From positions 617,529,755 through 617,593,754 of the forward strand of contig NC_081409.1 of NCBI RefSeq assembly GCF_030272615.1: 64,000 bases of DNA, written 5' to 3'. The position numbers and the translations under genes were made by a program. Positions 48,233 through 58,753 of the stretch are shown here, in pieces (position 1 is the first letter of the stretch; each line of letters begins with the position of its first letter). Source of the DNA: Cryptomeria japonica. Its lineage: Eukaryota; Streptophyta; Pinopsida; Cupressales; Cupressaceae. Under the pieces are notes generated by a model. That model did not search any database. It was not told the DNA's origin and saw only the letters and a program-made list of their open reading frames with translations.

Positions 48233-50605
48233 CTATTCCTCTTCATCCAAAAATTTCCCAATTTTAATAACTTTCTCTTTGTTGCAAGGATCCATCTTAA
48301 CATAAGTGGTGTCACTTATGAGAAGATTACTTTGTTGAGGAGTATCCTTTAACTGAGGGAATTCTTTCACAATCTTATCGTTATCAATCTCTTTTCCAAA
48401 ATAGGCTTCGGTGTTCAAACAATAAGGGAGTCCCCTATTGTGATGATAACGAGGAAGAGTGTCATAGGCTCCCAAGAACTCAGCTAAAGCGTCGTCGGTA
48501 GGGAAAATATCCAAAGCACAATCACCCAAAGAATCCTCGTCAATATACTCAGGGTGTTGTATTGATAGAGATGTAGAAATAGCATTAACACTAATGCATG
48601 GTCTTTTAGCAGCTTTAGTACGTCTGCAGGGATTATAGCCAAGTCCAAAGGCATAATTGTGAAAATTAGTCTCTAGAGGAACTCTTATCCCTTGTTCATT
48701 AGCACCACAACCTTTTCCATGATACCCATGCTTAGCGAAAATGCGAAAACCATGACCATAACGATCAGCCATTTCAGGAAGAGAAGGTGGTTTTTCATAA
48801 GACAAAGAATCAAACTCTTCATAATTATAGATGTGAGGAGAAGAAGTTTGAGAAGCGGCCACAAAATTATTACTCATAGATTCAGGTAAGGTTGATTGAC
48901 TTTTAGCTTCTTCTTTCTTTTCAACTTTATGATTTTCAGCTTCTTCCTTCTTTCCAACTTTAATTTCTCTAGAAGGAACCTTATATTCACCTACAAAGGT
49001 AGGGTTAAAATCAAGAAATCCCCAATCATCTTCTGCGAGAACCTTCTTAGGATCAAAATCCTTTTTATGTGTAGTTTCAAGTCGAGAAGGATTTTCTTCA
49101 GGAGTTCCAGATTCGTCCAAAGGATTTTGATCATCGGAAAGCGAAGACTCATCGATAGGTTTCTTGTTTAAAGAGTCATCACTAGACAAGGATGGCTTAG
49201 AAGAATCTCCTTTGGAATCAGATGTTTGTAGACAAGCTTGAAAATTAGTATCTCCTATCAAAGTATATGTCTTATTGTTATAAATGAATTTAACTTGTCT
49301 ATGCAATGTAGAGGGGACAGCTTGCATGCTGTGAATCCAAGGCCTCCCTAATAACAAGTTGTATGTTAAATTTCCCGGCATAACATGGATAGGAGTAGGC
49401 AAAGTAACAGGTCCCACTGTAAGAGGTAAGGTGATGATACCCAATGAAGTCTTAGCCACATTGTCAAAGCCACGAATGGAACGAGAGTCAGGCTCCATAA
49501 GAGATGTATCCACATTCATCTTATGCAATAGATTGATGCTACACACATTAAGGCCAGAGCCATTATCTACTAGTGTTCGTCTTATAGCAGTGTCTTTCAT
49601 GACAACCACAATCATCAAGGGATCATATTGTTGTTGGACTTCACTAGTAGGCAACTCATCTTGCGTAAACACAATTTGAGGTTTAGGATTCATCACAGAG
49701 TTAACAAAAGATGCTATATTACTAGATGTATTCAGTGGAGGAACATTCAAATCTTTCAAGGCATCTTGTAACATTCCATGATAAGCGGAAGAAGTTTGAA
49801 TCAAATCCAAAAGGGATATCTTAGCAGGGGTAGCTTTGAGTTGTTCTATGAGATCATATTCCTTACCCATAACTTGCGAAATACGGGGAGCTTGAGGAAG
49901 AATTGGTTGAGGATTAGGAAGAGAGACTGGAATAACAGGAGGAGGATTAGGTTGTCTATTATTTCTGGTATGATAGGTATGGGCAACCGCATGATAACTC
50001 TCTCTAGTTATTTTCTTAGCATAATTGTAAGGACTTATAGGTTTTCTTCCTTGCACAGTGATGATTGGTTTATTCGGGGTACGAAAGGAATCATGATCAT
50101 ACCTTCCTTGGACAGTAAGGAGAGGAGTTTTAGGAATTTGAAAGGTGGGAGAAGGATAAGCACCTTGGACTTCAAAGAGAGGCTTGTTATATTCATTCAA
50201 ATTTATCATGTTAACCAATTTAGAGGTCTTGTTTTTGTTTATAGGTTTCGACAAAGCCACAAAGTCATCAAGGGCATCATCCAACAAAGCATGATCATAT
50301 CGGTTAAAGGGTTTGTCTTTTGATTCAAAAGGAGACATCTCCTCATAGAGGGGATTATTGAAAACAACCATGTTACTAGATTCAGGGGAAGAGTGGATAG
50401 GAATGTATCCTTGAGAGGAATTATTCGACTTATCTTTCTCATCACACCTAAATGGCATAGTAACAAGGTTTATGAGTTTTTGGTAAAATGAAGGTTTGGC
50501 ATCCTTAGGGTTTAAAAACTCATCTAAGGCTTCATCTAATTCATCTTGGCTATACTCATAATAATCATCAAAAGCATGAACGTTTTGCAAATAAAAATCT
50601 GACAT
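48233..50605 (-). CDS. Element D N-terminal polyprotein: protease and G-patch-like region
   Basis: 790 codons from ATG 50605, 160 bases inside the 5' LTR, to TAG 48233. Residues 1-120 are acidic, with no capsid-like motif. Residues about 135-200 have three VQG repeats. About 240-290 is the linker EYDLIEQLKATPAKISLLDL. The aspartic protease covers about 325-430, with LVDNGSGLNV (DNG form), LGIITLPL and LLGRPWIHS. Residues about 600-640 resemble a G-patch (FAKHGYHGKGCGANEQGI). The remainder is unassigned. A canonical Retrotrans_gag domain is not visible, unlike in element B. Only the single TAG separates this frame from RT. The polyprotein would be cut by its own protease in cytoplasmic particles. 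Confidence 0.9.
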   Translation of the reverse strand: MSDFYLQNVHAFDDYYEYSQDELDEALDEFLNPKDAKPSFYQKLINLVTMPFRCDEKDKSNNSSQGYIPIHSSPESSNMVVFNNPLYEEMSPFESKDKPFNRYDHALLDDALDDFVALSKPINKNKTSKLVNMINLNEYNKPLFEVQGAYPSPTFQIPKTPLLTVQGRYDHDSFRTPNKPIITVQGRKPISPYNYAKKITRESYHAVAHTYHTRNNRQPNPPPVIPVSLPNPQPILPQAPRISQVMGKEYDLIEQLKATPAKISLLDLIQTSSAYHGMLQDALKDLNVPPLNTSSNIASFVNSVMNPKPQIVFTQDELPTSEVQQQYDPLMIVVVMKDTAIRRTLVDNGSGLNVCSINLLHKMNVDTSLMEPDSRSIRGFDNVAKTSLGIITLPLTVGPVTLPTPIHVMPGNLTYNLLLGRPWIHSMQAVPSTLHRQVKFIYNNKTYTLIGDTNFQACLQTSDSKGDSSKPSLSSDDSLNKKPIDESSLSDDQNPLDESGTPEENPSRLETTHKKDFDPKKVLAEDDWGFLDFNPTFVGEYKVPSREIKVGKKEEAENHKVEKKEEAKSQSTLPESMSNNFVAASQTSSPHIYNYEEFDSLSYEKPPSLPEMADRYGHGFRIFAKHGYHGKGCGANEQGIRVPLETNFHNYAFGLGYNPCRRTKAAKRPCISVNAISTSLSIQHPEYIDEDSLGDCALDIFPTDDALAEFLGAYDTLPRYHHNRGLPYCLNTEAYFGKEIDNDKIVKEFPQLKDTPQQSNLLISDTTYVKMDPCNKEKVIKIGKFLDEEE

Positions 50606-50743
50606 TTTGAAAAGATTGCATAAAATTTAAACACACAATGCAAAGAGACACACTTTTTTTTTTCTTTTAATGAAACAAAATGAAAACACACTAAGTCTAG
50701 ATCTAGGTCTAACAAATGCAATGCAAGAGGAAGCAATGATAGA

Positions 50744-50761
50744 TTCACGTCGGGTTCACCA
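50744..50761 (-). other. Primer-binding site of element D
   Basis: The minus strand reads TGGTGAACCCGACGTGAA, three bases inside the 5' LTR. It shares TGGTGAACCC with element F. The tRNA was not assigned. Confidence 0.75.
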
Positions 50762-50764
50762 AAA

Positions 50765-52422
50765 TGTGTAGGGGAAAAAGCGAGACTAGGTTAATCATGC
50801 CCTAATCCTACCTTTTGACACACATTACGGAATACGAAAGAGCCTAGAGATATCGCACAATTGGCTACTTCTTTTGGTGAAAGAGAGAGCCACGGGATAT
50901 CTATTAGGATTTCTATTCCCTTGTTGAAATTGTAAAATCAAGTAATGCAAGTTCAAACCCTAATCCCAAAATGCAAGTATGAACTAATAACAAGATTGCA
51001 GAATTGAGATTAAACAATGAACAGCTGTAAGTACAAGGATGAAATAAGAATGCAGATATGTACCCGGAGTCAAAATCGGACTGAAAATGTTCAGGACGGG
51101 GGCGCGGGCGCCACTGTCCTAAAAACTGCACCGAAAACCACTGTTCTGCACTCTGAAACACTGTCTGGAAATTGTCTGTACACTGTCTGTCCGGAGGACC
51201 AGGGCACCCAGCGCCTCTGTCCCAGGGACCAGGGCGCCCAGTGCCCCTGTCCTGGCAGGACCAGGGCACCCAGCGCCCCTGTCCCAGTCTTCTGATCTGC
51301 AATTTCACACAGGGTTCTGTCTCAGCTTTCTCTCTCCAGATCTGTATCCCGTGGCGTCGTCCGAATCTCGAAACCTGCAATAATATCTGAAAAGGGGGAG
51401 GGGCGGCTATATAGGGTTTTGCCTTAGTCAAACCCCCGCTTCGGTGATTGCCACCTCCACGAATAGCCAAGTTGTTTTGTAAAATGTATTGTGTGTGTGC
51501 AGACCTAGTGTGTGTGCAAGGTCCAAAATGCAAGAAAGCAAACTAGAGCAACCTAGAAAGTAAACCCTAATTGCTTGTAAATGATAATGTAAATGCTCTA
51601 AATCAAGATGCAATGTGATCTAAAGCATGAATAAATGATGTACCAAAGCTTATGCAAAGACATGAAAACAATACGAAATCATACCCAACCCTCAAGGGAG
51701 GAGTACAAGCCAATCTTCAGTCGGTAATCTCCTATTGTTCTTCCATGTCTTCCAAGCCCTAAGTGGATGAATGAATTTGATAGATGCTTGATAGAATGAT
51801 GTTGAATGTTGTTGAAGTCCTCAAAGATCTGCTCTTTCGTTGCATATGAAGTTCCTGGAAACAAAAATCCGATCCTTCCAAATGAAGAAAGAGAGTTCTT
51901 ATGTATGAAACCATAGGTCGTAAATTCGTATTTTGGCCGACCTAGAGATTGAATATCCTGCCAATTTCTTGGGGTTAAGCTTTATTTTATGATTGGATCG
52001 CGCTCCTAAAATTTCGGGAAAAATGTCCGGGACCATGTGCACGGGCGCCATGGTCCCGACAACTTTTCACCAAATTTTCAGGGCCATCAGATATGATGAT
52101 TTTAGAGAGAATCCCGAAGTTACAGGTGATTTCGAGATGTTTTGACCCCTAAACCAAGCCCCCAAGTTCGGAATAGGATTTAATTAGGGTTTTTGATTAA
52201 GTGATGTATTGGAGGAATAAAATGCGAAGGGCGCGCTTTAGTGAAAGGGCCCAACTTTATGATGTAGAGAATGATGAAATAGGAACCTTAGACCTAATTA
52301 ATTTGATTAATTAAGTGCTTAAGGAGAAATGCAATGCAGAATGCAAAATGCACTAAGGCGGGTGCTAAACTAGGTGTGAAATTGTACCACCCTAGCGAGT
52401 GCATACAATTTACGACGCTACA
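50765..52422 (-). repeat. 5' LTR of element D
   Basis: The same length as the 3' LTR, with about 27 mostly transition differences, several inside the GC-rich module (51196-51290). It ends at ACGACGCTACA on the plus strand (52422), followed by TSD CATAT. Confidence 0.95.
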
Positions 52423-52427
52423 CATAT

Positions 52428-53334
52428 CATTGACAAGTCGTTGAACAACTGGATCAGTAGAGGAAGTAGAAGCCTGAGATTGTCCCTGAGGAGTTTGTAC
52501 ATCTTTCCTCCATTTGCCAGCTATTATTAGATCATCTTCAAGCTCTATAGCCTCATTTTGTGCAGTTTCTAGGTCAGTCGGCTTACTTCTTTTGAGGTGA
52601 AATCCTACATCAGGTGGCATGGAATTTACGAAGAAACATCACTGATTATCTGTAGTTGGTCTCTTGGCTTGAGGAATTTTGTGAATAATCTTATTATATA
52701 TTGCTACATAATCCCTCATCAGCTCATGAATTTCCTTCTTCATCTGTGTGAGTTGAGCCAGTAGCTTGTGTTCATCATCATCGCTTTGGAATCTTTTTTC
52801 AAAAGCGGTTTTCATCGTTTGCCAGTTAGTTATGGATCCTGCTTGCAACTGGCTGAACCATTCTGTTGCCCCTTTAGTGAGGGTCTGGGCAAAAATCCTA
52901 ATAGCCACGTCCTCATATTAAACTGCTAGGATTCCCATTGCTACATTAAAAGAGTTCAAATGCTCTTGAACTGAAACTTTCCTGTCACCTTTATATTTGG
53001 GTAAAACATCCTTTGCTCCTTTTGGTAGTGGATTATGGGCTGTGAGAGCAAGAGGTCCAATAGCCGCCCCCCAGGGTTGAGCCATAATGAATACTGGATG
53101 AATGGTTACAAGAGGTGGAGCTTGAATTCCAATAAGTGTTAGTGCTTGCCAAGGGGAAGAAGAAGATATCGGAGTAACTCTATCAAGAGATGAAGGTCTG
53201 CTTTTGGCCTTCCTTCTAGGAGTAAAACTTGGGGCAAATGACAGATTTTGCAATACTTCAAAACACTTATCAATTACTCCTTCTTTTCTTTGTGCTCTAG
53301 TATATGGATGAGAATCCAGGATGATTAAACCAGG
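52428..53334 (-). pseudogene. Element B gag, N-terminal and capsid part
   Basis: The frame opens after TAA 53335, with TAA 52915 and TGA 52636 inside. The segment VSVQEHLNSFNVAMGIL...AIRIFAQTLTKGATEWFSQL and TMKTAFEKRFQ...LLAQLTQMKKE is a standard plant gypsy gag (Retrotrans_gag). Element D then interrupts it at VVQRLVND. Upstream of TAA 53335 the same frame carries Cys-containing residues (KCLECRK), so the true start may lie near 53400. Confidence 0.85.
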
Positions 53335-53459
53335 TTACTTCAAACAAGACTCAATCTCAACAATCTTCCTGCACTCCAAACACTTTTGCTTATTATGGGC
53401 TCACGTTTATGACATACTGGTCTATTGAAAAAAAAAATTGGTTTTCTCTTTGTTTCACT

Positions 53460-53476
53460 CCCCAACAGAGTCGCCA
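53460..53476 (-). other. Primer-binding site of element B
   Basis: The minus strand reads TGGCGACTCTGTTGGGG, six bases inside the 5' LTR. It resembles the primer sites of plant Tat/Ogre elements, which I recall as tRNA-Arg type. This fixes the minus-strand orientation of B. Confidence 0.75.
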
Positions 53477-53547
53477 AAAATCTATTAGTGAACAGATTTG
53501 CTCTTTGCATTTAAGTGATTAATTTTACCTTTCTGTTACCTTCTTTT

Positions 53548-54799
53548 TGTAGCGTCCTAAAATTGTGACACTTGCAATTTCGACCGCATTTGGGTCTTCA
53601 CGATGGCGACGCAACACTAAACCTGAATGGAAACCCCGAAACTTGCTCATGACACCAAAAACTACATTTTCTTGCACCCTGGCCTGAACCTCCTTTGCAC
53701 CCTGCTGTCCCGGGAGGTGGGACCAGAGCGCCCAGCACCCTGGTCCTTCAAGACCAGGGCGCCCTGGTCCCCTAGGACCATGGCGCCCAGCGCCCTAGTC
53801 CCTGGCCCTATTTTGGGCCCAGTCTCCTATGGGACTTCGGGCCTTTTTGTTTGCAAATTGGAAAATTAACATTTCCTGGTCGGCCTAAGGTCGAGAAAAT
53901 CAGTCTATCAGCCCTAATTGACAAGTATATAAACTACATTTTCCTCTTTCATTCGAGATGATGGAAAAAAGCGTGGAAACTATACTCAAGCATTCAAGCA
54001 TTCAAGCATTCTTTCAAGCAATTGATCATTCTAAGTCTCCATTCAAGGCTAAGTGTTGCATTCAAGACAAGGATTCAACCATTGAAGAGGAGATCACATA
54101 CTACATGCTACATACAACATACAACAATACAACAAACAACAACATCTATACCTTCGCATATAAGGATACAAACATCCTTACAACAAGGTACTAGTACTTG
54201 TTTTACATTACATTTACAGCATTTCTCATTTCTTGGTTAATTCCAAAACCGGGGTTTGACCTAAGGGCAAACCCCTAATCCCTAACCCCCCAATCGTCTT
54301 CACTTTTCTGTGTGTAGGTTGCAGGTACGCGGCTGAAATTGAAGATCTGGAATCCTTGTGCAGAGACGAACAGATCCCCCTTCGTTTCGCGGATTTTTCG
54401 GAGGACCGTGTGCACGCCGAGCGCCATCGTCCCGTCAACTTTTGCTCAAATTTGCAGGACAGCGTCGTCTCGACATTTTACTGCTAATTCCAGGTCCGCA
54501 GCTTCATCCTATATCCCTAACTCAGTTTATAAGCGAATCTTTCTCACTTTCTATGCATTCCTAGTTCAATCTTTCCATCTAAATTCTTTACAAAAGAGGG
54601 TATCCATGCTATCACAACCCTTGAAACTCATATAGAATCCAATCTTGCATTGCGTGGGATTGGATCTTGTGGGTTTCAACCCCTCTTTTGAATGTAAAGT
54701 CCCTCCTAAGTGAAAACCATCAACCCTAGTGACTCTCCCTTCTCCCTCCTCGGAGTTGGGGAGGGGAGAACGACTAGGGTTCAATTTTTCCACTTTACA
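53548..54799 (+). mobile_element. Solo LTR C (1,252 bp)
   Basis: It runs from TGTAGCGTCCTAAAATTG to TTCCACTTTACA, with TSD CTTTT at 53543-53547 and 54800-54804; the other B LTR (near 27890) shows the empty site. A plus-strand TATA-like TATATAAAC near 53926 gives the orientation. It shares the TGTAGCGTC start and the GC-rich module (53719-53807) with the D/F family, but is shorter and mostly different. Confidence 0.93.
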
Positions 54800-55674
54800 C
54801 TTTTAAGAACAAATGGTTCACTGAACAGTTGGGTAGGCATTTGTTCAATCACCTCCCTCTGAATTTTTGCCTAGGTATAGCTCCCTATCTAGATTTTTCA
54901 TAAAGTGTGTTTTTGTTTTTATATTTATATCCAAATGAAAAGCTTTTGACCAGAAAGCATATAAGGCCGCCTATATCATTCTTGGATGAAAGGCTATAAC
55001 TTTACTCATATCTCATAAATAATGGAAACTATCTTCTTAATTTTCAAAGTATGTAATTACAGTAACCGAAACAAAGTTCAATATACTTCTTCCAAATAAA
55101 GATGAACAGATTCAAAGAAAATGAATGCACCCGCAAACAAGAATCTTTTCCAGAGTAAACAACACTTTCAAAGGAAAGAACATCAGAGGAATAATGAAAA
55201 ACTGCAATGAAGTAATCAAATACTATTTCTTGATCAGATGAACATATGCAAAGACATGTTATCTATTCAAATTCAAAATACACAGATCTTTCTTCTCCCC
55301 AAAAACTATATGACCAGATTTCATATATATATCTTTATGTAATCAAAGACATAATGATACATCTGCTAATCTTTTTCCACCACAGATTTCAACCATCCGA
55401 TTCCTCCTCTGATTAGGAATAGAAAAATATCAAAACAAACACATGTTCAAGTTTTTTTTTAAATCAGTTACTAAAATCTAACCCTTCTATCATCGTTTCT
55501 GCTTAATTTACAGTCTAAACAGGGGGGGTCTCCCTGAAAACTCAACCACTCCCTGATAAAATAGCTATGAAACCAACAGAAAGTATCTTGGGATAGTTGT
55601 CCCGAAGTTTTTGCATAACTATGAAAAATGTTTTTTAAAAATAAAGAAAACTAGCCCAAAATGGATGCATTATG

Positions 55675-58600
55675 TCATATTTCATCATCATCCTTTTCTC
55701 CGTTTTCGCGAGCGTCATGAGCAGCCATGAGTTCTTGGATCATTGATTGGCTTGGGACTTTCATTGCCTTAAGCTTCGCATTTTCCACCTCTTTATTCCA
55801 CTTGTGTTGCACCATCTTCTCTAAGTGCTTCGGCAGTTGATCATTCCCAATGAAAACCATAGATTCGATCCTAGCCACTTTGGTTATATCCTCCGGTGTG
55901 AAACTACTCCTAACTCTGATCTTTTCCATGTTCAATCGGAAAGACTTGACTGCTTCTTGTGTACTTGACCCGCAGATTCCTAGTTCCCAGTCATGATCGG
56001 GATTAACCACTTTATTATCTTTGATAATACTGCTCTGCAAATCCTAGAGTTCATAGACAGAGGTTTTCGCATCCGTAATTACCGACTGAAAGGTGAGCAC
56101 CCGCCACATGATAGTTTTATTTAGCATGAAAAGTTGGCATTCATTAGATACCAGCTTAATTGAATTTTCTGTCAGAAATCTAGTAGTTTCGTACTCTTCG
56201 ATTTTGGTAAACAGAGGCAGGACATTTTGCCATTTGTGCTCTTCTTTCTCCCATGGTAGAAGCTAATTTTGGATTTTGGAAATCAGGCTCTGTACCTCAT
56301 CACACAACTTCCAGGAGTCGGTAATGTATTTTTCACCATCTTTGATTACTTGTTCAATCCATTTTTCAACCACTTCAGCGATGCTCTTAGCCCGTTGAAC
56401 TTGATTCATCAACTTCCTATTTTCTGGAGAAGTTGGGTCAAAATTCTCAGTCGCATGGGATATTGGAATTGCTCCAAGGCAACCGATGTTATCGATGAAC
56501 TAAGCCAAAACACTTATATGTCTTTTAAGTTCTCTTTTCTCCCATCCGTCCTTCTGTGACTAGGTAAGCATCTTCTTCGCTGACACTTGGAAAAAATGGT
56601 TATCTGTATCCCTACTCATCTTTCCCAACTCTACTTTTGTGATTTCAAAATCATCAGAACCGGCCTCTTTGTTCTCATCTTTTAGTTTGTAAGAGGCAAT
56701 TTCCGCCATCCATTTACTAGTTTCCTCATCATTGTTTAGGTGCGTGGTGGTCTTGAACCTCTTTGGCTTTGGATTCTTCTCAGAGTACTTGGCAACCATC
56801 TCCTAAATTGGAATGGTCACAGGAAGAAAGCTCCTTTTCTTGTTCACTAAGGTTATTAACCATTTAGGAGTCATAGCAGAATGAGAAGTTCCTTCAATCA
56901 TCTTTGGGGGTGGCATCATAGCCACAGTCACCATTTGGGAGTCTAGAGCACAAGCAACTTCACCATCCAAATCTTTAATTTCAAAGATCTGAGCTTCAAG
57001 CACGGCATCTTTGACTCCCATATCCTTGACCTGGTCCATCCTCCTCTGGGCGACACTACGTGATCGAGTATGCCGAGGGGTAATGAAATCCAGAGTTGGG
57101 CTAAGTCTGCATCTAGGCTGAGCCGACTTGATTTCCTTACCTACACGAACAGGAGCACTGTTAGAAGGACGTTTTGGTGAAGACATACTTCTCATAGAAA
57201 GAGACTTGGCATCTGGCTTCATTGCTTTCTTCTTGACCACCCATGCCACGGTTCTATCCAGAACTCATTCGGTTCTCAATTGAATGTCATCATTTTCCTC
57301 CTCATCCCAATTAATTGGGGGCATTTCAATCTCTGCGTGGGCTAAATACCCTAGTTCAAACAGTTCAAGATAATCTTCTTCAAGCCCTTTAATATCTATC
57401 TTTATTTGCAGAGAAATAACCTGTTCCAGCACCAATCTCATATTTTCTCTTTTGAAGACTTCAAGTTCATCTGAATAGTCTTCCCAGAAATCTTCTAACT
57501 GTGGCGTGGGATGATAAGGCATTAAGCCAAGGGTCCGAGAAAATCCTTTGTTGTCAAACCCTTTTCTTTCAGCATACAGAGAGAAATTAAAATTTCTAAG
57601 GTCTGCTCCTATACTTAGTGCATTAGACATTGAATTACAGGATAACACTCCCAATTTTATTGGAAAATGACCTTCCCACGTTTCCTTAGGTTGTGCCTTC
57701 TTGACCACAGAAGTCAGTTGTCTGCATACTTCTGCTAGGACAAAACAGTCAAAACAAAAATGCAGAAGCTTGAAGGGTTCGTCTTCAAAGCCTCCCACTC
57801 GTATATAGCAAAAGCGTGGGAACTGGATGTAAAAGCTTCCAAACTTCTTAATCAAGGACTGTGCATCATTTGAAATCCGCTTGGCTTTTGTACCTTTCAG
57901 TTCATGACACATATCGCCCAGGAATACATTATGTACCCTTCTGAAATCTTGTAGGGCATTGTCTTTTTGTAGCATTGGATAAAACTCATACACCGAAACA
58001 TCTTCCTCGATGGGCTGCTTGGGTATACCCGTTAACTCCTTAACACAAGCCAAACAATACAAAAGATATGAGGACATGAAGAAGTTTTGTTGAAATTGCT
58101 TGGCTAGACTCAACTACTCTCTTATCAAATCAGCAATTAACTCTGCCCAATCCAAATATTGTTTGTCTTCCAGAACTAATTGTACATAGCAATATATCCA
58201 ATCATCAAAGTTATAAGCTTCGGCAGAACCTCTGGCTTGATGCAATAGAAGCATTACATTGTGGATATGTGGCAACATGTGGTTCTTGTTAGGATTTTTA
58301 GGTAGTCTAGAACCACCTCTCTAAGGGACCTTCAACCAGAACTTCGCCACATTATTCCTATGTCTGGCTCTATCTGCATTGAACTCACTAATTGACTGAG
58401 CAGGGGAGAAATTAGAAAACTAATAATCCGGTATCTTAAACACTGAAGCAATCACTTCGCGGTTAATAGCAAGAAGGGTTTCGCCATTATCTCTTTTGTT
58501 TAGTCTCAGATATAGGGTCATATCTGGCAATACACTCTCGAACCAGCTCTGGGCAAGGAATTGCTGGAGGAAAGGCTGTGGCTTCTAAAAGTCCACTACT

Positions 58601-58753
58601 CAAAATCTCTATAGAAAAATACTTATCAACACCCCTGAACACCCTTTCTTTCAAATCTTCAAGGTTCTCACCCTTCGGGTCAATATCACTAACTATGGCT
58701 TCTGTGGACGCCATGCTAAAGACGTTTCCAAACAAGTGCAGGGTGGACTTCAT
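55675..58753 (-). pseudogene. LTR-encoded ORF of element B, 5' LTR copy
   Basis: The same protein as 28756-31830. A one-base insertion near 58490 shifts the frame after about 85 codons. Stops are TAG 58420, TAG 58321 (shared with the other copy), TAG 58114, TGA near 57270 (shared), TAG near 56802 (shared), TAG near 56560, TAG 56500, TAG 56263 and TAG 56044. The 283-codon stretch 58113-57265 is fully open here, whereas the other copy has frameshifts. In this LTR the ORF would be the first one in the genomic RNA, upstream of the primer site and gag. The function is unknown. The C-terminal acidic tail is conserved. Confidence 0.75.

Larger units (their letters stand above)
39566..52422 (-). mobile_element. 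Young Tat-type gypsy element D, complete
   Basis: A 12.86-kb element with two 1,658-bp LTRs and TSD CATAT (39561-39565 and 52423-52427), inserted in B gag. On the minus strand: 5' LTR (50765-52422), primer-binding site, gag-pro-like ORF, RT-RNase H-archaeal RNase H-integrase ORF, an antisense plant-mobile-domain gene, polypurine tract, and 3' LTR (39566-41223). I count about 27 LTR differences, roughly 98.4% identity. It is the best-preserved element here, with one TAG in its polyprotein. Confidence 0.96.

Noticed and set aside
3941-48235. TAG reassigned as a sense codon
   Set aside because: Plant nuclear genes do not do this. TGA and TAA stops are also present, and paired copies show TAG arising from CAG.
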